Source: Paenibacillus sp. JQZ6Y-1 (GTDB taxonomy: Bacteria > Bacillota > Bacilli > Paenibacillales > Paenibacillaceae). From it: DNA of 64,000 nt. The stretch is from positions 186,001 to 250,000 of the forward strand of contig NZ_JBFDUZ010000004.1 of assembly GCF_040719145.1 (NCBI RefSeq). The letters are read 5' to 3'. Made by a program: the position numbers and the translations under genes. The notes beneath the pieces are model-generated. The model was given only the letters and a program-made list of their open reading frames with translations, was not told the DNA's origin and made no database searches. This document shows positions 17,547 to 27,618 of the stretch, piece after piece (position 1 is the stretch's first letter; every line of letters starts with the position of its first letter).

Positions 17547-19082
17547 ATGAAGACAACAGGTATAACCGTACGAGAACTACTGCATATACCGCCGCTGCAA
17601 GGTGCAAGACTGATCAGCGGAGAACAAGGGCTGGATCGTGCCGTGCAATCTATCGACATTATCGAGGTGCCCGATCTGACGGACTGGGTGAAGGAAGGCG
17701 GATTGTTGATGACGACTGCCTATTCCATCCGCCAAGAGCCTTCTCGGCTGGTAGAGATGATACAAGTGCTCGCCCGCGGGCAAGCGGCAGGATTGGCGAT
17801 CAAATCGGAATCCTTTATACAGGCGATTCCGCAGGAAGCTCTACAGATCAGCGAGCAGTATGGATTGCCGCTGATCGAGCTGCCATCGGATATTCCGTAT
17901 ACCGATATTACGCAGGCAGTGATGGAGCAGGTGTTGGATCAGCAGGCATCGATGCTGCGCCGTTCGGAGGAAGTGTATCGCAAGCTGACGATGATGGTGC
18001 TGGAAAACATCGGCATTCAGGCAGTCAACGATCATGTATCCGATCTGCTCAAGGCGCCGGTCGCTGTCGTCGACAATGCCGGAATGACCATCGTCGCGTC
18101 ACCAGCAGGCTGGAATTATCATCAAGCAGAGCATCCACTTAGCTGGAATATTCATGTAGATCGACGCACGGTTGCTCGGCTGATCGTGGATAAGGAACGT
18201 CTGGATGCGATGGAGGAGATTGGCGTTGAGCAGGCACGGCTTGTGCTGGCGCTGGAGCTGATGCGTAACAAGATTATCGAGGATACGGAAAATCGGCTGC
18301 GTAATAACTTTATCGACGAGCTGATGACGCCACCTGTACCGCCGCGACATGAGGTAGAGCAGCGCGGTCGCCAGCTGGGCATGAATCCGTCGCAGCTATG
18401 GGAAGTAGTCGTGATCGAAGGACAGATTGCACCAGAGGAAGAGTGGATTGACGAGCTATTAGAACCGGAAGCGACAACATATGGCGTACGTCCGCATGTC
18501 GAGTTTCGTAGCAACCGAGCCATTTTATTCCTACCGACACCGGCTGCGGATGGAGAGAGCGGTATGAACCGACAGGAGCTTATTCCGTGGACGAATATTG
18601 TCGGCGGCTGGCTGAATGACCGTCAGGGTAAGCTTACTGGCTATCGTGCTGGTATCGGTCGTCCTACATGGCTGTGGGATATGCACGAGAGCTATAGCGA
18701 AGCGCGTCATGCACTGACCATTTCCAGACGGCTCAGCGGCGGCGGACCGATGACTGCGTACAAGGATGTGGAGATTTATCACCTGCTGCGTGGAACGGTG
18801 GACGAGCGTGGTTTTGGCGAGCTGTTTGATCGCAAGCTGGGCAAGCTCAAGCAGTACGACGAGGAGCACAATAGCGATCTGCTGCGCACGCTGTTCTTTT
18901 ATTTGGAAACGAGGGGCAGTCTGCTGGATACAGCACGTCAGCTGTTTATCCACCGCAACTCCGTCAAATACCGACTGGAACGCATCCGCGATATTACCGG
19001 CTTTGATCTGAACGATCCACATGAGCAGTTTGTGAGCCATATGTGCTTGATTTATTATTATTTGATCGAGCGCCCAGACTGA
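17547..19082 (+). CDS. PucR family transcriptional regulator
   Basis: 511-aa regulator with the three-part PucR layout: N-terminal purine-catabolism-regulator domain (about residues 5-125, with TVRELLHIPPLQGARLISG and DWVKEGGLLMTTAYSI), a central GGDEF-like/CdaR domain (about 290-420) and a C-terminal PucR-type HTH (about 450-508, LRTLFFYLETRGSLLDTARQLFIHRNSVKYRLERI). Such proteins usually activate adjacent catabolic genes. I prefer ATG 17547; an in-frame TTG at 17523 has no ribosome binding site. It lies directly after the aminopeptidase-like gene, and the purine cluster at the left end of the window is a possible but unproven second target. Confidence 0.93.
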   Translation: MKTTGITVRELLHIPPLQGARLISGEQGLDRAVQSIDIIEVPDLTDWVKEGGLLMTTAYSIRQEPSRLVEMIQVLARGQAAGLAIKSESFIQAIPQEALQISEQYGLPLIELPSDIPYTDITQAVMEQVLDQQASMLRRSEEVYRKLTMMVLENIGIQAVNDHVSDLLKAPVAVVDNAGMTIVASPAGWNYHQAEHPLSWNIHVDRRTVARLIVDKERLDAMEEIGVEQARLVLALELMRNKIIEDTENRLRNNFIDELMTPPVPPRHEVEQRGRQLGMNPSQLWEVVVIEGQIAPEEEWIDELLEPEATTYGVRPHVEFRSNRAILFLPTPAADGESGMNRQELIPWTNIVGGWLNDRQGKLTGYRAGIGRPTWLWDMHESYSEARHALTISRRLSGGGPMTAYKDVEIYHLLRGTVDERGFGELFDRKLGKLKQYDEEHNSDLLRTLFFYLETRGSLLDTARQLFIHRNSVKYRLERIRDITGFDLNDPHEQFVSHMCLIYYYLIERPD

Positions 19083-19254
19083 CCGACTATCGGCAAATGA
19101 ATGAATGAAAAGATGAGCGGCATGAGCAGGATGCGTGGATAAGCGATTGCGAGTATAACGGCAAGGTTGATCTCCAACCAGTACATGGATGATTCACCGG
19201 ATTATCCGCCATATCCAGAACAATATCGTCAGAAAATATATAACCTATGCACAA

Positions 19255-19295
19255 AAAATCCCGCAGATTCTGCCATTAGCAGACTGCGGGATTTT
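19255..19295. terminator. Bidirectional intrinsic terminator
   Basis: AAAATCCCGCAG (19255-19266) and CTGCGGGATTTT (to 19295) with an inner hairpin, between convergent regulator and LOG genes. Nothing else is supported in 19083-19412. Confidence 0.9.
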
Positions 19296-19412
19296 ACATA
19301 GGATCGTATCGTGATGTACATCGCGAATATCGAGCTATCGCATGTAAAGCAAGGATTTCCTGTCTTAGCTCTTTTCGCTTCTATACACGCAACTTCGTAA
19401 ATATCGCTTCGG

Positions 19413-20012
19413 TCACTCCGGCAAATCTTTGCGGTAAGCAGACGAGAGCCAGCGCAGGTCGGATGTGACCGGCAATTCATGGCTGACCGCTTGAACTAGC
19501 TCTGCTGGATCGGTCGAGACGAATAGACGATTCATACACGACTCAGCGACAAAGCCTTCCTGAATGCCGTGGCGCAGCATACGGAGCAGTGGCTCATAAT
19601 AGCCGCGAATATTATACAGTCCGAGCGGCTTGTTATGGATGCCGATCTGTGACCAGCACAATACCTCGAACAGCTCTTCAAATGTACCGAGTCCACCGGG
19701 CAGCGCGATAAAGCCGTCACCCATTTGCTGCATCATCGCTTTGCGTTCATGCATGCTGTCCACGGAGATCATTTCGCTCAATTCCTTGTGTACACGCTCG
19801 CCATGCAGCAAGCCACCCGGCATAATACCGGTTACCTTGCCACCAGAAGATAGTGCAGCTTCTGCCGCTGCTCCCATCAGGCCAAGCCGTGACCCACCGT
19901 AGATCAGATGATACCCCATCCCGGCGATGGTCGTTCCCAACTCTGCTGCTGCTTGCATGTACTCTGGATGTACACCCGTACCCGAACCGGCAAATACGCA
20001 AATTGATCTCAT
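19413..20012 (-). CDS. LOG family protein (TIGR00730)
   Basis: 199-aa Rossmann-fold protein of the LOG (lonely guy) family, which hydrolyses nucleoside 5'-monophosphates (cytokinin riboside phosphates or AMP-like compounds) to base and ribose phosphate. The two signature motifs are GGSRLGLMGA (about residues 40-49) and PGGLGTFEE (about 107-115). It resembles Bacillus YvdD. ATG 20012 follows GAGGAG by eight bases; the in-frame GTG three codons upstream overlaps the site. Single gene. Its physiological substrate in this organism is unknown. Confidence 0.95.
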   Translation of the reverse strand: MRSICVFAGSGTGVHPEYMQAAAELGTTIAGMGYHLIYGGSRLGLMGAAAEAALSSGGKVTGIMPGGLLHGERVHKELSEMISVDSMHERKAMMQQMGDGFIALPGGLGTFEELFEVLCWSQIGIHNKPLGLYNIRGYYEPLLRMLRHGIQEGFVAESCMNRLFVSTDPAELVQAVSHELPVTSDLRWLSSAYRKDLPE

Positions 20013-20120
20013 GCTGTACACTCCTCATGTAGTAGGGAATTATTTACAGTACACCTTAGTATACATGATTTTTATTTGCAGAAGTACCGCAAATGACCGG
20101 AGTTATGCAAAATTCATCCG

Positions 20121-20840
20121 TTATTGCGGATTGTTTGTCCAGATGCCTGCGGTTTTCAGTACGACGCGGGATGGCAATTTGAGACCTGCCAGAATGAGCT
20201 GTGCCACATCCTCTGGCTGCATCATCCGATCCTCGTCGCCAATCGGCAATCCAGCATTCACTGCCAGTGGCGTATTAACCGTACTTGGTGTTAGCGCGGT
20301 AACGCGGATGTTGGATTTGCGCACTTCCTGCATCAGCGCTTCGGTCATGCCGATCAGCGCGAATTTGGAAGCGCAATAAGCGGAACCTGTAGCAAAGCCA
20401 CGTTCGCCTGCTGTGGATGCGATATTGATAATATCGCCGCTGCCCTGTGCGATCATCGCTGGCAACAGTTCATGGGTAACATAATACGCGCCCATCAGAT
20501 TGACACGGATAATTTGCTCCCATTGCTCTGGGTCCATTTCCGCTAGTTTGCCAAAGGAAGCTGTCCCTGCGTTGTTGATCAGAATATCCACGTGACCAAG
20601 AGATTGTGCCAGCGAAGAGACCGCTGCACGTACGTCTGTGGCATTGGCAACATCGGCAGTAGCTGTAAATACCTTCACGCCGTATTGAGCGCTCAGTTCG
20701 GATTGCAGCTGCTCCAGATCGCCGCTGGTGCGTGCCAGTAGACCGAGATGAACGCCTTCGGATGCGAGCAGCTCAGCGGTTGCTTTGCCGATACCTTTGC
20801 CTGCGCCTGTGATAATCGCTGTTTTATGTTTCAGTTCCAT
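20121..20840 (-). CDS. Short-chain dehydrogenase/reductase (FabG-like)
   Basis: 239-aa classical SDR. NADP-binding glycine motif TGAGKGIGKA near residue 11, NNAG at about 88, catalytic Ser in INIASTAGE and the YxxxK pair in YCASKFALIG at about 154. Often annotated as 3-ketoacyl-ACP reductase, but SDRs of this type (YkvO/YoxD-like) act on many alcohols and ketones and the substrate cannot be told. ATG 20840 lies ten bases after AGGAGG; a longer frame to 20936 has no site. Monocistronic, head-to-head with the zincin gene at 21067. Confidence 0.94.
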   Translation of the reverse strand: MELKHKTAIITGAGKGIGKATAELLASEGVHLGLLARTSGDLEQLQSELSAQYGVKVFTATADVANATDVRAAVSSLAQSLGHVDILINNAGTASFGKLAEMDPEQWEQIIRVNLMGAYYVTHELLPAMIAQGSGDIINIASTAGERGFATGSAYCASKFALIGMTEALMQEVRKSNIRVTALTPSTVNTPLAVNAGLPIGDEDRMMQPEDVAQLILAGLKLPSRVVLKTAGIWTNNPQ

Positions 20841-20964
20841 ATAATAAAAACCTCCTAGATGAATGAAAGGATAATGCCGGTCAGAAACCCGCCAAATCAT
20901 TATACTATTTTCCATGCAAACAAAAAAAGGTTTCATAATGTTGGAAAAAGGGTAATGAAATTGG

Positions 20965-20993
20965 TTACATAATCCGACATATTCCTGTATAAT
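20965..20993 (+). promoter_or_regulatory. Sigma-A promoter of the HEMGH gene
   Basis: TTACAT (20965-20970), 17 bases, perfect TATAAT (20988-20993). Transcription should start near 21000, which leaves a ~65-base leader before the preferred ATG 21067. Confidence 0.7.
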
Positions 20994-21066
20994 GGTTCAG
21001 TAATTGCTGCACTGCATGAACTTGCTGAAACAGCCAATTCGAACTAAAATTCAGGAAAGCGTAGGG

Positions 21067-21552
21067 ATGCCTGTGGACCACCGTCACGTAAAAACGACCA
21101 TTGAGACCTTGCTTCGACGCGCTAATAGTGATGTACGGGTTCGCACCAGAAAGAAATTTCCCGGTTCCCGCTCCGTTGGCGGCAAATTTTCGCTGAACAG
21201 CCGGATGATTACACTCTATTTGCACGAGATCGAAGAACAGTGCTTTCAGCTGTTCGGTTCGCTCAAACATATCGACGATTATTTTACGATCATTCTCGCT
21301 CATGAAATGGGGCATGCCCATGATCCGCTGCTAGAACAGCTGGCAGACGAGCTGGACGATTGCCATGACCCATTGCTGTACGCGCGTTTGGCGTTACAGA
21401 TTGAGCAAAATGCCTGGGATTACGCAACTACATTGTTGCCCGAATGTAACCCGCTCGTATTTGATAAAATTGTGGACTGTTCACTGGAAGCCTATTATGA
21501 ACGTATCGCATCCGCAGTATCCGCCGATACCGGCGTTGAGGTCATTGCCTGA
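21067..21552 (+). CDS. Small zincin-like metalloprotein (HEMGH)
   Basis: 161-aa soluble protein carrying the zinc-protease consensus HEMGHAHD (about residues 79-86) in a helix preceded by a beta-strand (DYFTIILA), which is the minimal zincin arrangement. The upstream part is very basic (RTRKKFPGSRSVGGKF). I cannot assign it to a named peptidase family. I chose ATG 21067 because AGGAAAG (21053-21059) is correctly spaced; in-frame ATG 21016 and TTG 21004 have no site and 21004 lies almost at the predicted transcript start. No signal peptide, so it would act in the cytoplasm. Confidence 0.75.
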   Translation: MPVDHRHVKTTIETLLRRANSDVRVRTRKKFPGSRSVGGKFSLNSRMITLYLHEIEEQCFQLFGSLKHIDDYFTIILAHEMGHAHDPLLEQLADELDDCHDPLLYARLALQIEQNAWDYATTLLPECNPLVFDKIVDCSLEAYYERIASAVSADTGVEVIA

Positions 21553-21773
21553 TGCAGGAGAGTATTATCTACTCTGCATCTGGGACAAGCCTGCCTACTG
21601 CACACACATGCCAAATCAAATCCCCTTTTTAAATTTCCACTGCTGCCGGTTGGGCGAGATGCCACAGCCGCAGCTATCATGGGAAGGAGAAAAGGGGCTT
21701 TTTGTCTGTGGTAGCAAGAATCGGATATGATGGACATATAACTGCATCCGTACAGATCAAGGAGGACAATCAG

Positions 21774-22235
21774 ATGGCAAACTATATCGGCTGGATTCGC
21801 TCCAAAACCGGAACCGCCAAAATCTTTTCCAACTTCGCTGGAGCAATTATCGTCAACGAGCAAGGTGAGATTCTGCTACAGCATCGTCGGGACAACGATC
21901 AGTGGGGTTTTCCGGGCGGCGCGATGGAGCTGGGAGAATCAGCAGAGCAGACGGCGATTCGTGAAGTGCTGGAAGAGACGGGTTATCAGGTGGAGGTAGA
22001 CTATTTGCAAGGTGTGTACACGCTATACGATTATACCTATCCGAACGGAGATGAAGCGCAGACGATGCTGGTTGCTTTTGTATGCCGGATTGTCGGCGGA
22101 GAGCCGTTGAGTGAAAATGAAGAGACGCGCGCGTTGCGCTTTGTTACACCGACGGAAGCGCCACCGCTGTTTAACGCGCAAAATGTGGATATGCTATCCG
22201 ACTTTATCGCTGGTCGGCGCGGTGTGTATCGCTAA
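21774..22235 (+). CDS. Nudix hydrolase
   Basis: 153-aa pyrophosphohydrolase. The Nudix box is complete: GGAMELGESAEQTAIREVLEETGY fits GX5EX7REUXEEXGU (about residues 46-69; only the key residues matter here: Gly, Glu, Arg-Glu, Glu-Glu, Gly). The preceding GFPGG and QHRRDNDQWG are typical. Such enzymes clean up nucleoside diphosphate derivatives; the exact substrate is unknown. ATG 21774 follows AAGGAGG by eight bases. A clear terminator follows at 22257-22290. Confidence 0.95.
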   Translation: MANYIGWIRSKTGTAKIFSNFAGAIIVNEQGEILLQHRRDNDQWGFPGGAMELGESAEQTAIREVLEETGYQVEVDYLQGVYTLYDYTYPNGDEAQTMLVAFVCRIVGGEPLSENEETRALRFVTPTEAPPLFNAQNVDMLSDFIAGRRGVYR

Positions 22236-22256
22236 CGACATCAATCGGTATACATA

Positions 22257-22290
22257 AAATGCCTGCTTCCGCGAAAGAAGCAGGCATTTT
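22257..22290. terminator. Bidirectional intrinsic terminator
   Basis: 13-bp perfect stem AAAATGCCTGCTT / AAGCAGGCATTTT with an 8-nt loop between the convergent Nudix and metY-like genes. Confidence 0.93.
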
Positions 22291-22372
22291 GCATGTGAAG
22301 TAGCGATTGCATGTGAATTAACGATATAGAATGCTAGTGATATTAAGTACGACAATTCTGTATACGGATGAT

Positions 22373-23698
<1,326 letters not shown>

Positions 23699-23930
23699 CT
23701 ATTCTCGCATGTCAGCATGACGGAAGCAATCGTTAATTGACGTTTATACAAAAATGAATACCGTATAGAAGATTTCGATACATCCACCGCTATACATCTG
23801 CAAATCCCCTATTGCTGAAATTCAGCATGAACGAGACGCGTCAGACACAAATGTTTACCCTTTTCGATTGGCAAAATTCTGTTATAACCCTTCCGTACAA
23901 GGGTAAGTGCATCGGAGGGAGGGTTGCAAC

Positions 23931-24302
23931 ATGAACAATCAACAAGACAAAGCCCAGTCGCCGCAGCCGTTAAAACGAAACCGTATTCGTATCCGCCGCC
24001 CCGACTCGTACAAGCTAACCGTTGAATTCAAGGATCGGCGGCTGGTGACGCAAAATTGCTATGAACTAATCAGCCTACTGAATGACATCATCACGACCGT
24101 CTGCTTCCTGATCGGTAGTTATTTCTTTTTTACGAGCGATACAAAGACCGGTACGATCATGTTCATAATCGGTAACGCCAATACGCTATTCCGTGCCATA
24201 CTCGCCATGATCCGCAAATTTCATATCGAGTGGATCACGCAGGAAGAGGATGACGGCAAGAAAACAAGTGAGATGAAAGTGACCGAAGAGAAGGGCTGCT
24301 AA
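23931..24302 (+). CDS. YrhK-domain membrane protein
   Basis: 123-aa protein with a basic N-terminal tail (residues 1-30), then the YrhK-like domain: NCYELISLLNDIITTVCFLIGSYFFF (first membrane segment), TGTIMFIIGNANTLFRAILAMIR (second) and an acidic/basic tail. YrhK-like proteins are short two-helix membrane proteins of unknown function. ATG 23931 has a strong GGAGGGAGGG upstream. Divergent from metY, with its own 250-base upstream region. Followed by a terminator. Confidence 0.82.
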   Translation: MNNQQDKAQSPQPLKRNRIRIRRPDSYKLTVEFKDRRLVTQNCYELISLLNDIITTVCFLIGSYFFFTSDTKTGTIMFIIGNANTLFRAILAMIRKFHIEWITQEEDDGKKTSEMKVTEEKGC

Positions 24303-24460
24303 TGGAAATAAGTCCTTATAAGTGTGCTTTTATTTTACACAGATTGCGTACTATGATTGCGTACCATGAAGTACACCAAAATCTAATCATCACGTATACG
24401 GTTATTCCATATATAAAATCCAATATTCGACCGTTGTGCGTATAGCACAAGGTCATACAT

Positions 24461-24500
24461 AAAGCCGCTACTGGAACATTCAGCATCCGATAGCGGCTTT
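24461..24500. terminator. Bidirectional intrinsic terminator
   Basis: AAAGCCGCTA (24461-24470) and TAGCGGCTTT (24491-24500) with a 20-nt loop between convergent genes. Confidence 0.8.
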
Positions 24501-24562
24501 ATAGAGTGTAAGCTAAAGCGGAAGCACCAGCCAACCTAGCTAAAACAAGCATTAGCTAACCA

Positions 24563-26125
24563 TTACAGCTTCTTCAACGCCTCCGTCGGCGGACCTTCCA
24601 ATACTTCCCCTTTATAATCAAACCGTCCACCATGACATGGACAATCCCATGAGCGCTCTGCATCGTTCCATTGCACCTCACAGCCCATATGCGTACACGT
24701 CGTATCCACCAGATGCAGCTGCCCCTCTGGATCGCGATATGCCCCGGTGCGCTTGCCTCGCTGCCAGATAACCGCACCTTCGTCCGGCTGTAGTTCATCT
24801 GCTTTGCGCAGATTAAAGTCTACTTTGCCAGTCACCAGCTCTTTGGCTACCGTCAAATTATGACTAATCGCATTTTGTACGCGCTTCAGCACTGGCGTTT
24901 TGCGAGATGGGGAAAATAGCTCGGTATAGCGATTATCTCGACCCATGATCATATCAGTAATCATCATCGCTGCCAGTGTACCGGATGTCATGCCCCATTT
25001 GGCATAAGCAGTACCCACATAGATGTTGGGCGTATCGCTCGTCAGATAGCCGATACAAGGCAGCTTATCGAGCGAATATAGATCCTGAGACGACCAGCGA
25101 TACGGCACTTCCTTGATGCCCAGCAGCTTGCCTGCGAATACTTCCAGATCGGCATAATGCGCAATCGTATCCTCTTCCTGCCCCGTACGATGACCTTTGC
25201 CGCCAACAATCACATACTGCTGGTCATCAAAGGTAGCGGAACGTAGCGAATGCTTCGGATCGTCCGCACTAATATACATGCCACTCTCAAATGGCGTCTC
25301 CGCACGAATCGCCAGCGTATACGAACGCTCCGGCTGCAAGCGGGCAAAATAAAACCCATTCTGATCGGTCACTGGATAATGCGAACCGGACACCACTGTA
25401 TTGCAAGTAATGCCAAAATCCTTATCCTGTACCAACAACCGCGGACGGTCGCCATTTTCTACTTCTTCAATCATCGTATGCTCGTAGATCGTTCCGCCCA
25501 ATCGTAAAAATTCCAGCAGCAGAAACTTCAAATATTGCAGCGGATGAAAGCGTGCCTGTCCCGGCAACGCAATCGCACCTTCCACACGCAGCGGAATCGG
25601 CAAGGATTCTACCCATTCGCCGGGAATACCCAGCTCACGATACGCATCCATTTCCTTTTTTAGATGTTTTAGCTCCGAGCTGCCAGATTCCACATATACA
25701 TACGCCGTTTCTTCCTGCCAATCACAATCTACCCCGTTGTCCTGTACGATTTGCTGCATGAAGCGTTTGGCTTCCTCGGCGGCTTCGTAATACAGAATAG
25801 CTTCTTCATCGCTAAAGTGATTGCGAATATGATCATAGATCAAGCCATGCTGGGAGGTGACTTTGGCAGTCGTGTAGCCGGTAGTGCCATTCAGCACCTT
25901 GCCGCCCTCAAACAGCGCGACCTGCTTTCCTTCTTTTGCTAACAAATAAGCAGCGGTCACTCCGGTAATGCCTGCGCCGACAACGGCAATGTCCACATCC
26001 AGTTCTTCCGTTAAGGGAGCGAATGTCGGAAATTCCGTCGTTGCTCGCCAAAAGGAGTAGGGGGCTTCCGGTAACTCGATTTCTGCGGCTTTGCGAGTAA
26101 TGTCTTGGTTCGTATCGTCCTTCAT
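24563..26125 (-). CDS. FAD-dependent oxidoreductase with C-terminal Rieske domain
   Basis: 520-aa two-domain enzyme. Residues ~45-400 are a DAO-type FAD domain with the dinucleotide motif VGAGITGVTAAYLLAKEG and the flavin-contact GTTGYTTAKVTSQHG; residues ~430-515 are a Rieske [2Fe-2S] domain with CTHMGC (Cys and His ligands) and CPCHGGRFDYKG. Such proteins are found in Bacillus (YhfW-like) and are presumed to pass electrons between flavin and cluster; the substrate is unknown. ATG 26125 has AGGAGGGACAGC upstream. Single gene. No signal peptide, so cytoplasmic in spite of resembling bc1 Rieske proteins. Confidence 0.95.
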   Translation of the reverse strand: MKDDTNQDITRKAAEIELPEAPYSFWRATTEFPTFAPLTEELDVDIAVVGAGITGVTAAYLLAKEGKQVALFEGGKVLNGTTGYTTAKVTSQHGLIYDHIRNHFSDEEAILYYEAAEEAKRFMQQIVQDNGVDCDWQEETAYVYVESGSSELKHLKKEMDAYRELGIPGEWVESLPIPLRVEGAIALPGQARFHPLQYLKFLLLEFLRLGGTIYEHTMIEEVENGDRPRLLVQDKDFGITCNTVVSGSHYPVTDQNGFYFARLQPERSYTLAIRAETPFESGMYISADDPKHSLRSATFDDQQYVIVGGKGHRTGQEEDTIAHYADLEVFAGKLLGIKEVPYRWSSQDLYSLDKLPCIGYLTSDTPNIYVGTAYAKWGMTSGTLAAMMITDMIMGRDNRYTELFSPSRKTPVLKRVQNAISHNLTVAKELVTGKVDFNLRKADELQPDEGAVIWQRGKRTGAYRDPEGQLHLVDTTCTHMGCEVQWNDAERSWDCPCHGGRFDYKGEVLEGPPTEALKKL

Positions 26126-26391
26126 GCTGTCCCTCCTGTATCAGTGGTCTAGGTATCATCATTCATTACCACTTCCTGTAGGGAATCTAACCGTTACCTG
26201 TACAGAACAAGCAATGATTTTCAGGATGAATGTAAATACAGTCAAATATGGCAAACCCCGCAACAATACATATTCGCATCATTGGAATGCGCAAAATCAT
26301 CGCTGCAACCGTTGCGGAACCACTGATATTTCGGGTAAGATGAAGCGGAGTTTGCATCTAGTATCCATTTGAACAAAGGGGATTTCCATTT

Positions 26392-26592
26392 ATGCGATTT
26401 ATTATCATGAGAGCGATTACGTGCCTCGTTGTGATCGGTCTCGCTGTCCGAACCGTACTGTCTAACCCATCTGATCCGAACAATGTATTTGCTTATATGC
26501 TGATGGTCGTTGCCGTATTGGCTTTCGTTCTACCGCTGCTCATTCAGAAAATCGTCCGCCGCGTCCTCGCCAACCGCCGTATGCGCAAATAA
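26392..26592 (+). CDS. Hypothetical 66-aa membrane protein
   Basis: Short protein with two predicted membrane helices, IIMRAITCLVVIGLAVRTVL and NVFAYMLMVVAVLAFVLPLL, separated by a SNPSDPN turn, and an Arg-rich C-terminus (RRVLANRRMRK), which puts both ends in the cytoplasm. AAGGGG lies 10-12 bases upstream of ATG 26392. No family recognised. It converges on the flavin-fold gene at 26638; 46 bases separate them. Confidence 0.6.
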   Translation: MRFIIMRAITCLVVIGLAVRTVLSNPSDPNNVFAYMLMVVAVLAFVLPLLIQKIVRRVLANRRMRK

Positions 26593-26637
26593 ATCCTACT
26601 CATGTGTTGGCTCCAATAGATCCACAATGACGAACCA

Positions 26638-27216
26638 TCACAGTTTTAATTCATCCAGCGTCGTCTTCCAGCGCTCCAATCCTTGCTCCGGCTCGTGAAG
26701 CCGGAAGGTCACGCCGGTCAGCAGATCGGCATATGGCGCAATATCCTGCTTGATATGCTCTACCGTACCTTCAAACCGCGCCCGCGGATACATAGAATTC
26801 TCCAGTGCGGGCAACTCCTTCATCCGCAACCGCAGTGTCCAGCCTACTTCTTGATATACAAAAGACAGCAGCGCCTTACCATCCCGCTGCAAATTGCCCG
26901 TTGTATTCGTCCCTGTCCACAGCGCAATCCGCACATGCTGCTCATCCATTGCCAGCACTTCACCCACACTTACCATCGCCTGATACGGGAAGCCATTCTC
27001 ACCAACCGTTAGTAAGAGCATAGCCAGATGCTGCTTGTCCTCCAATTGCTGTCCATCCCATAGCTCTAGCAGAGCAGGGGAGAGCACGATTGGCTGTTCG
27101 GTATCATTCGTATGCGGGGGATTGGCATGAGATAGATTGCTTTCGATAGATTGCTCGTTGCGTTGTGCTGTATTTTCTTGCGCATTCTTGTACATATATT
27201 CATCTTGCTTGCTCAT
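26638..27216 (-). CDS. Pyridoxamine 5'-phosphate oxidase-like FMN-binding protein
   Basis: 192-aa protein whose residues ~45-185 form a split-barrel flavin-reductase/PNPOx-like domain: LLLTVGENGFPYQAMVSVGE, the strand VRIALWTGTNTTGNLQRDG and LLSFVYQEVGWTLRLRM. The N-terminal 40 residues are polar and N/Q/H-rich, probably disordered. ATG 27216 is chosen because GGAGG is seven bases upstream; an artificially long frame runs back through the hexanucleotide repeat. True cofactor and reaction unknown. The leader contains nine copies of a six-base repeat (27235-27288), which may vary expression. Confidence 0.82.
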   Translation of the reverse strand: MSKQDEYMYKNAQENTAQRNEQSIESNLSHANPPHTNDTEQPIVLSPALLELWDGQQLEDKQHLAMLLLTVGENGFPYQAMVSVGEVLAMDEQHVRIALWTGTNTTGNLQRDGKALLSFVYQEVGWTLRLRMKELPALENSMYPRARFEGTVEHIKQDIAPYADLLTGVTFRLHEPEQGLERWKTTLDELKL

Positions 27217-27234
27217 ATATATTTCCTCCATAAT

Positions 27235-27288
27235 CTGTATCTGTATCTGTATCTGTATCTGTATCTGTATCTGTATCTGTATCTGTAT
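27235..27288. repeat. Nine-copy CTGTAT tandem repeat
   Basis: Nine perfect, uninterrupted copies of CTGTAT on the plus strand (ATACAG on the minus strand), 54 bp, located 19-72 bases upstream of the flavin-fold gene's ATG and five bases beyond its ribosome binding site. Perfect simple repeats of this length usually vary by slippage. The remainder of 27289-27618 is an AT-rich divergent intergenic region without another supported feature. Confidence 0.95.
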
Positions 27289-27618
27289 CATTAGAAATAG
27301 CGGTAACAATATGATTACCAACACCAGTACTAGTAGTAATCAAAGTACGAACCACTGTTAATATTATTCCCTAATTAGGTCAGCGACTAGTTTGGAATGT
27401 TCTTTTTCTTTGTCCCTTGTCATATAGCTTTAGCCTGCATGCTGTTTATGAACCGCGCATCTGTCAGCATAGACCATAACCAAGCGCCATGCAGTGGCAT
27501 TTTGCATAGTACGCCGCAAACCCTGTACAATAAGAATTTGCATCCAGCGCCGTATATACGAAACGGATGATGGATCATCTTCGAGCCATCCAATCATCGA
27601 CGGAACAGGAGAGATACT

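Noticed and set aside
26091-26372. Plus-strand ORF containing CNRCG
   Set aside because: Mostly antisense to the start of the FAD-Rieske gene and without a ribosome binding site; the Cys pair alone is not evidence.
27137-27361. 74-codon plus-strand ORF with Cys-Ile repeats
   Set aside because: Produced by translating the CTGTAT tandem repeat; no ribosome binding site and opposite to the real gene.
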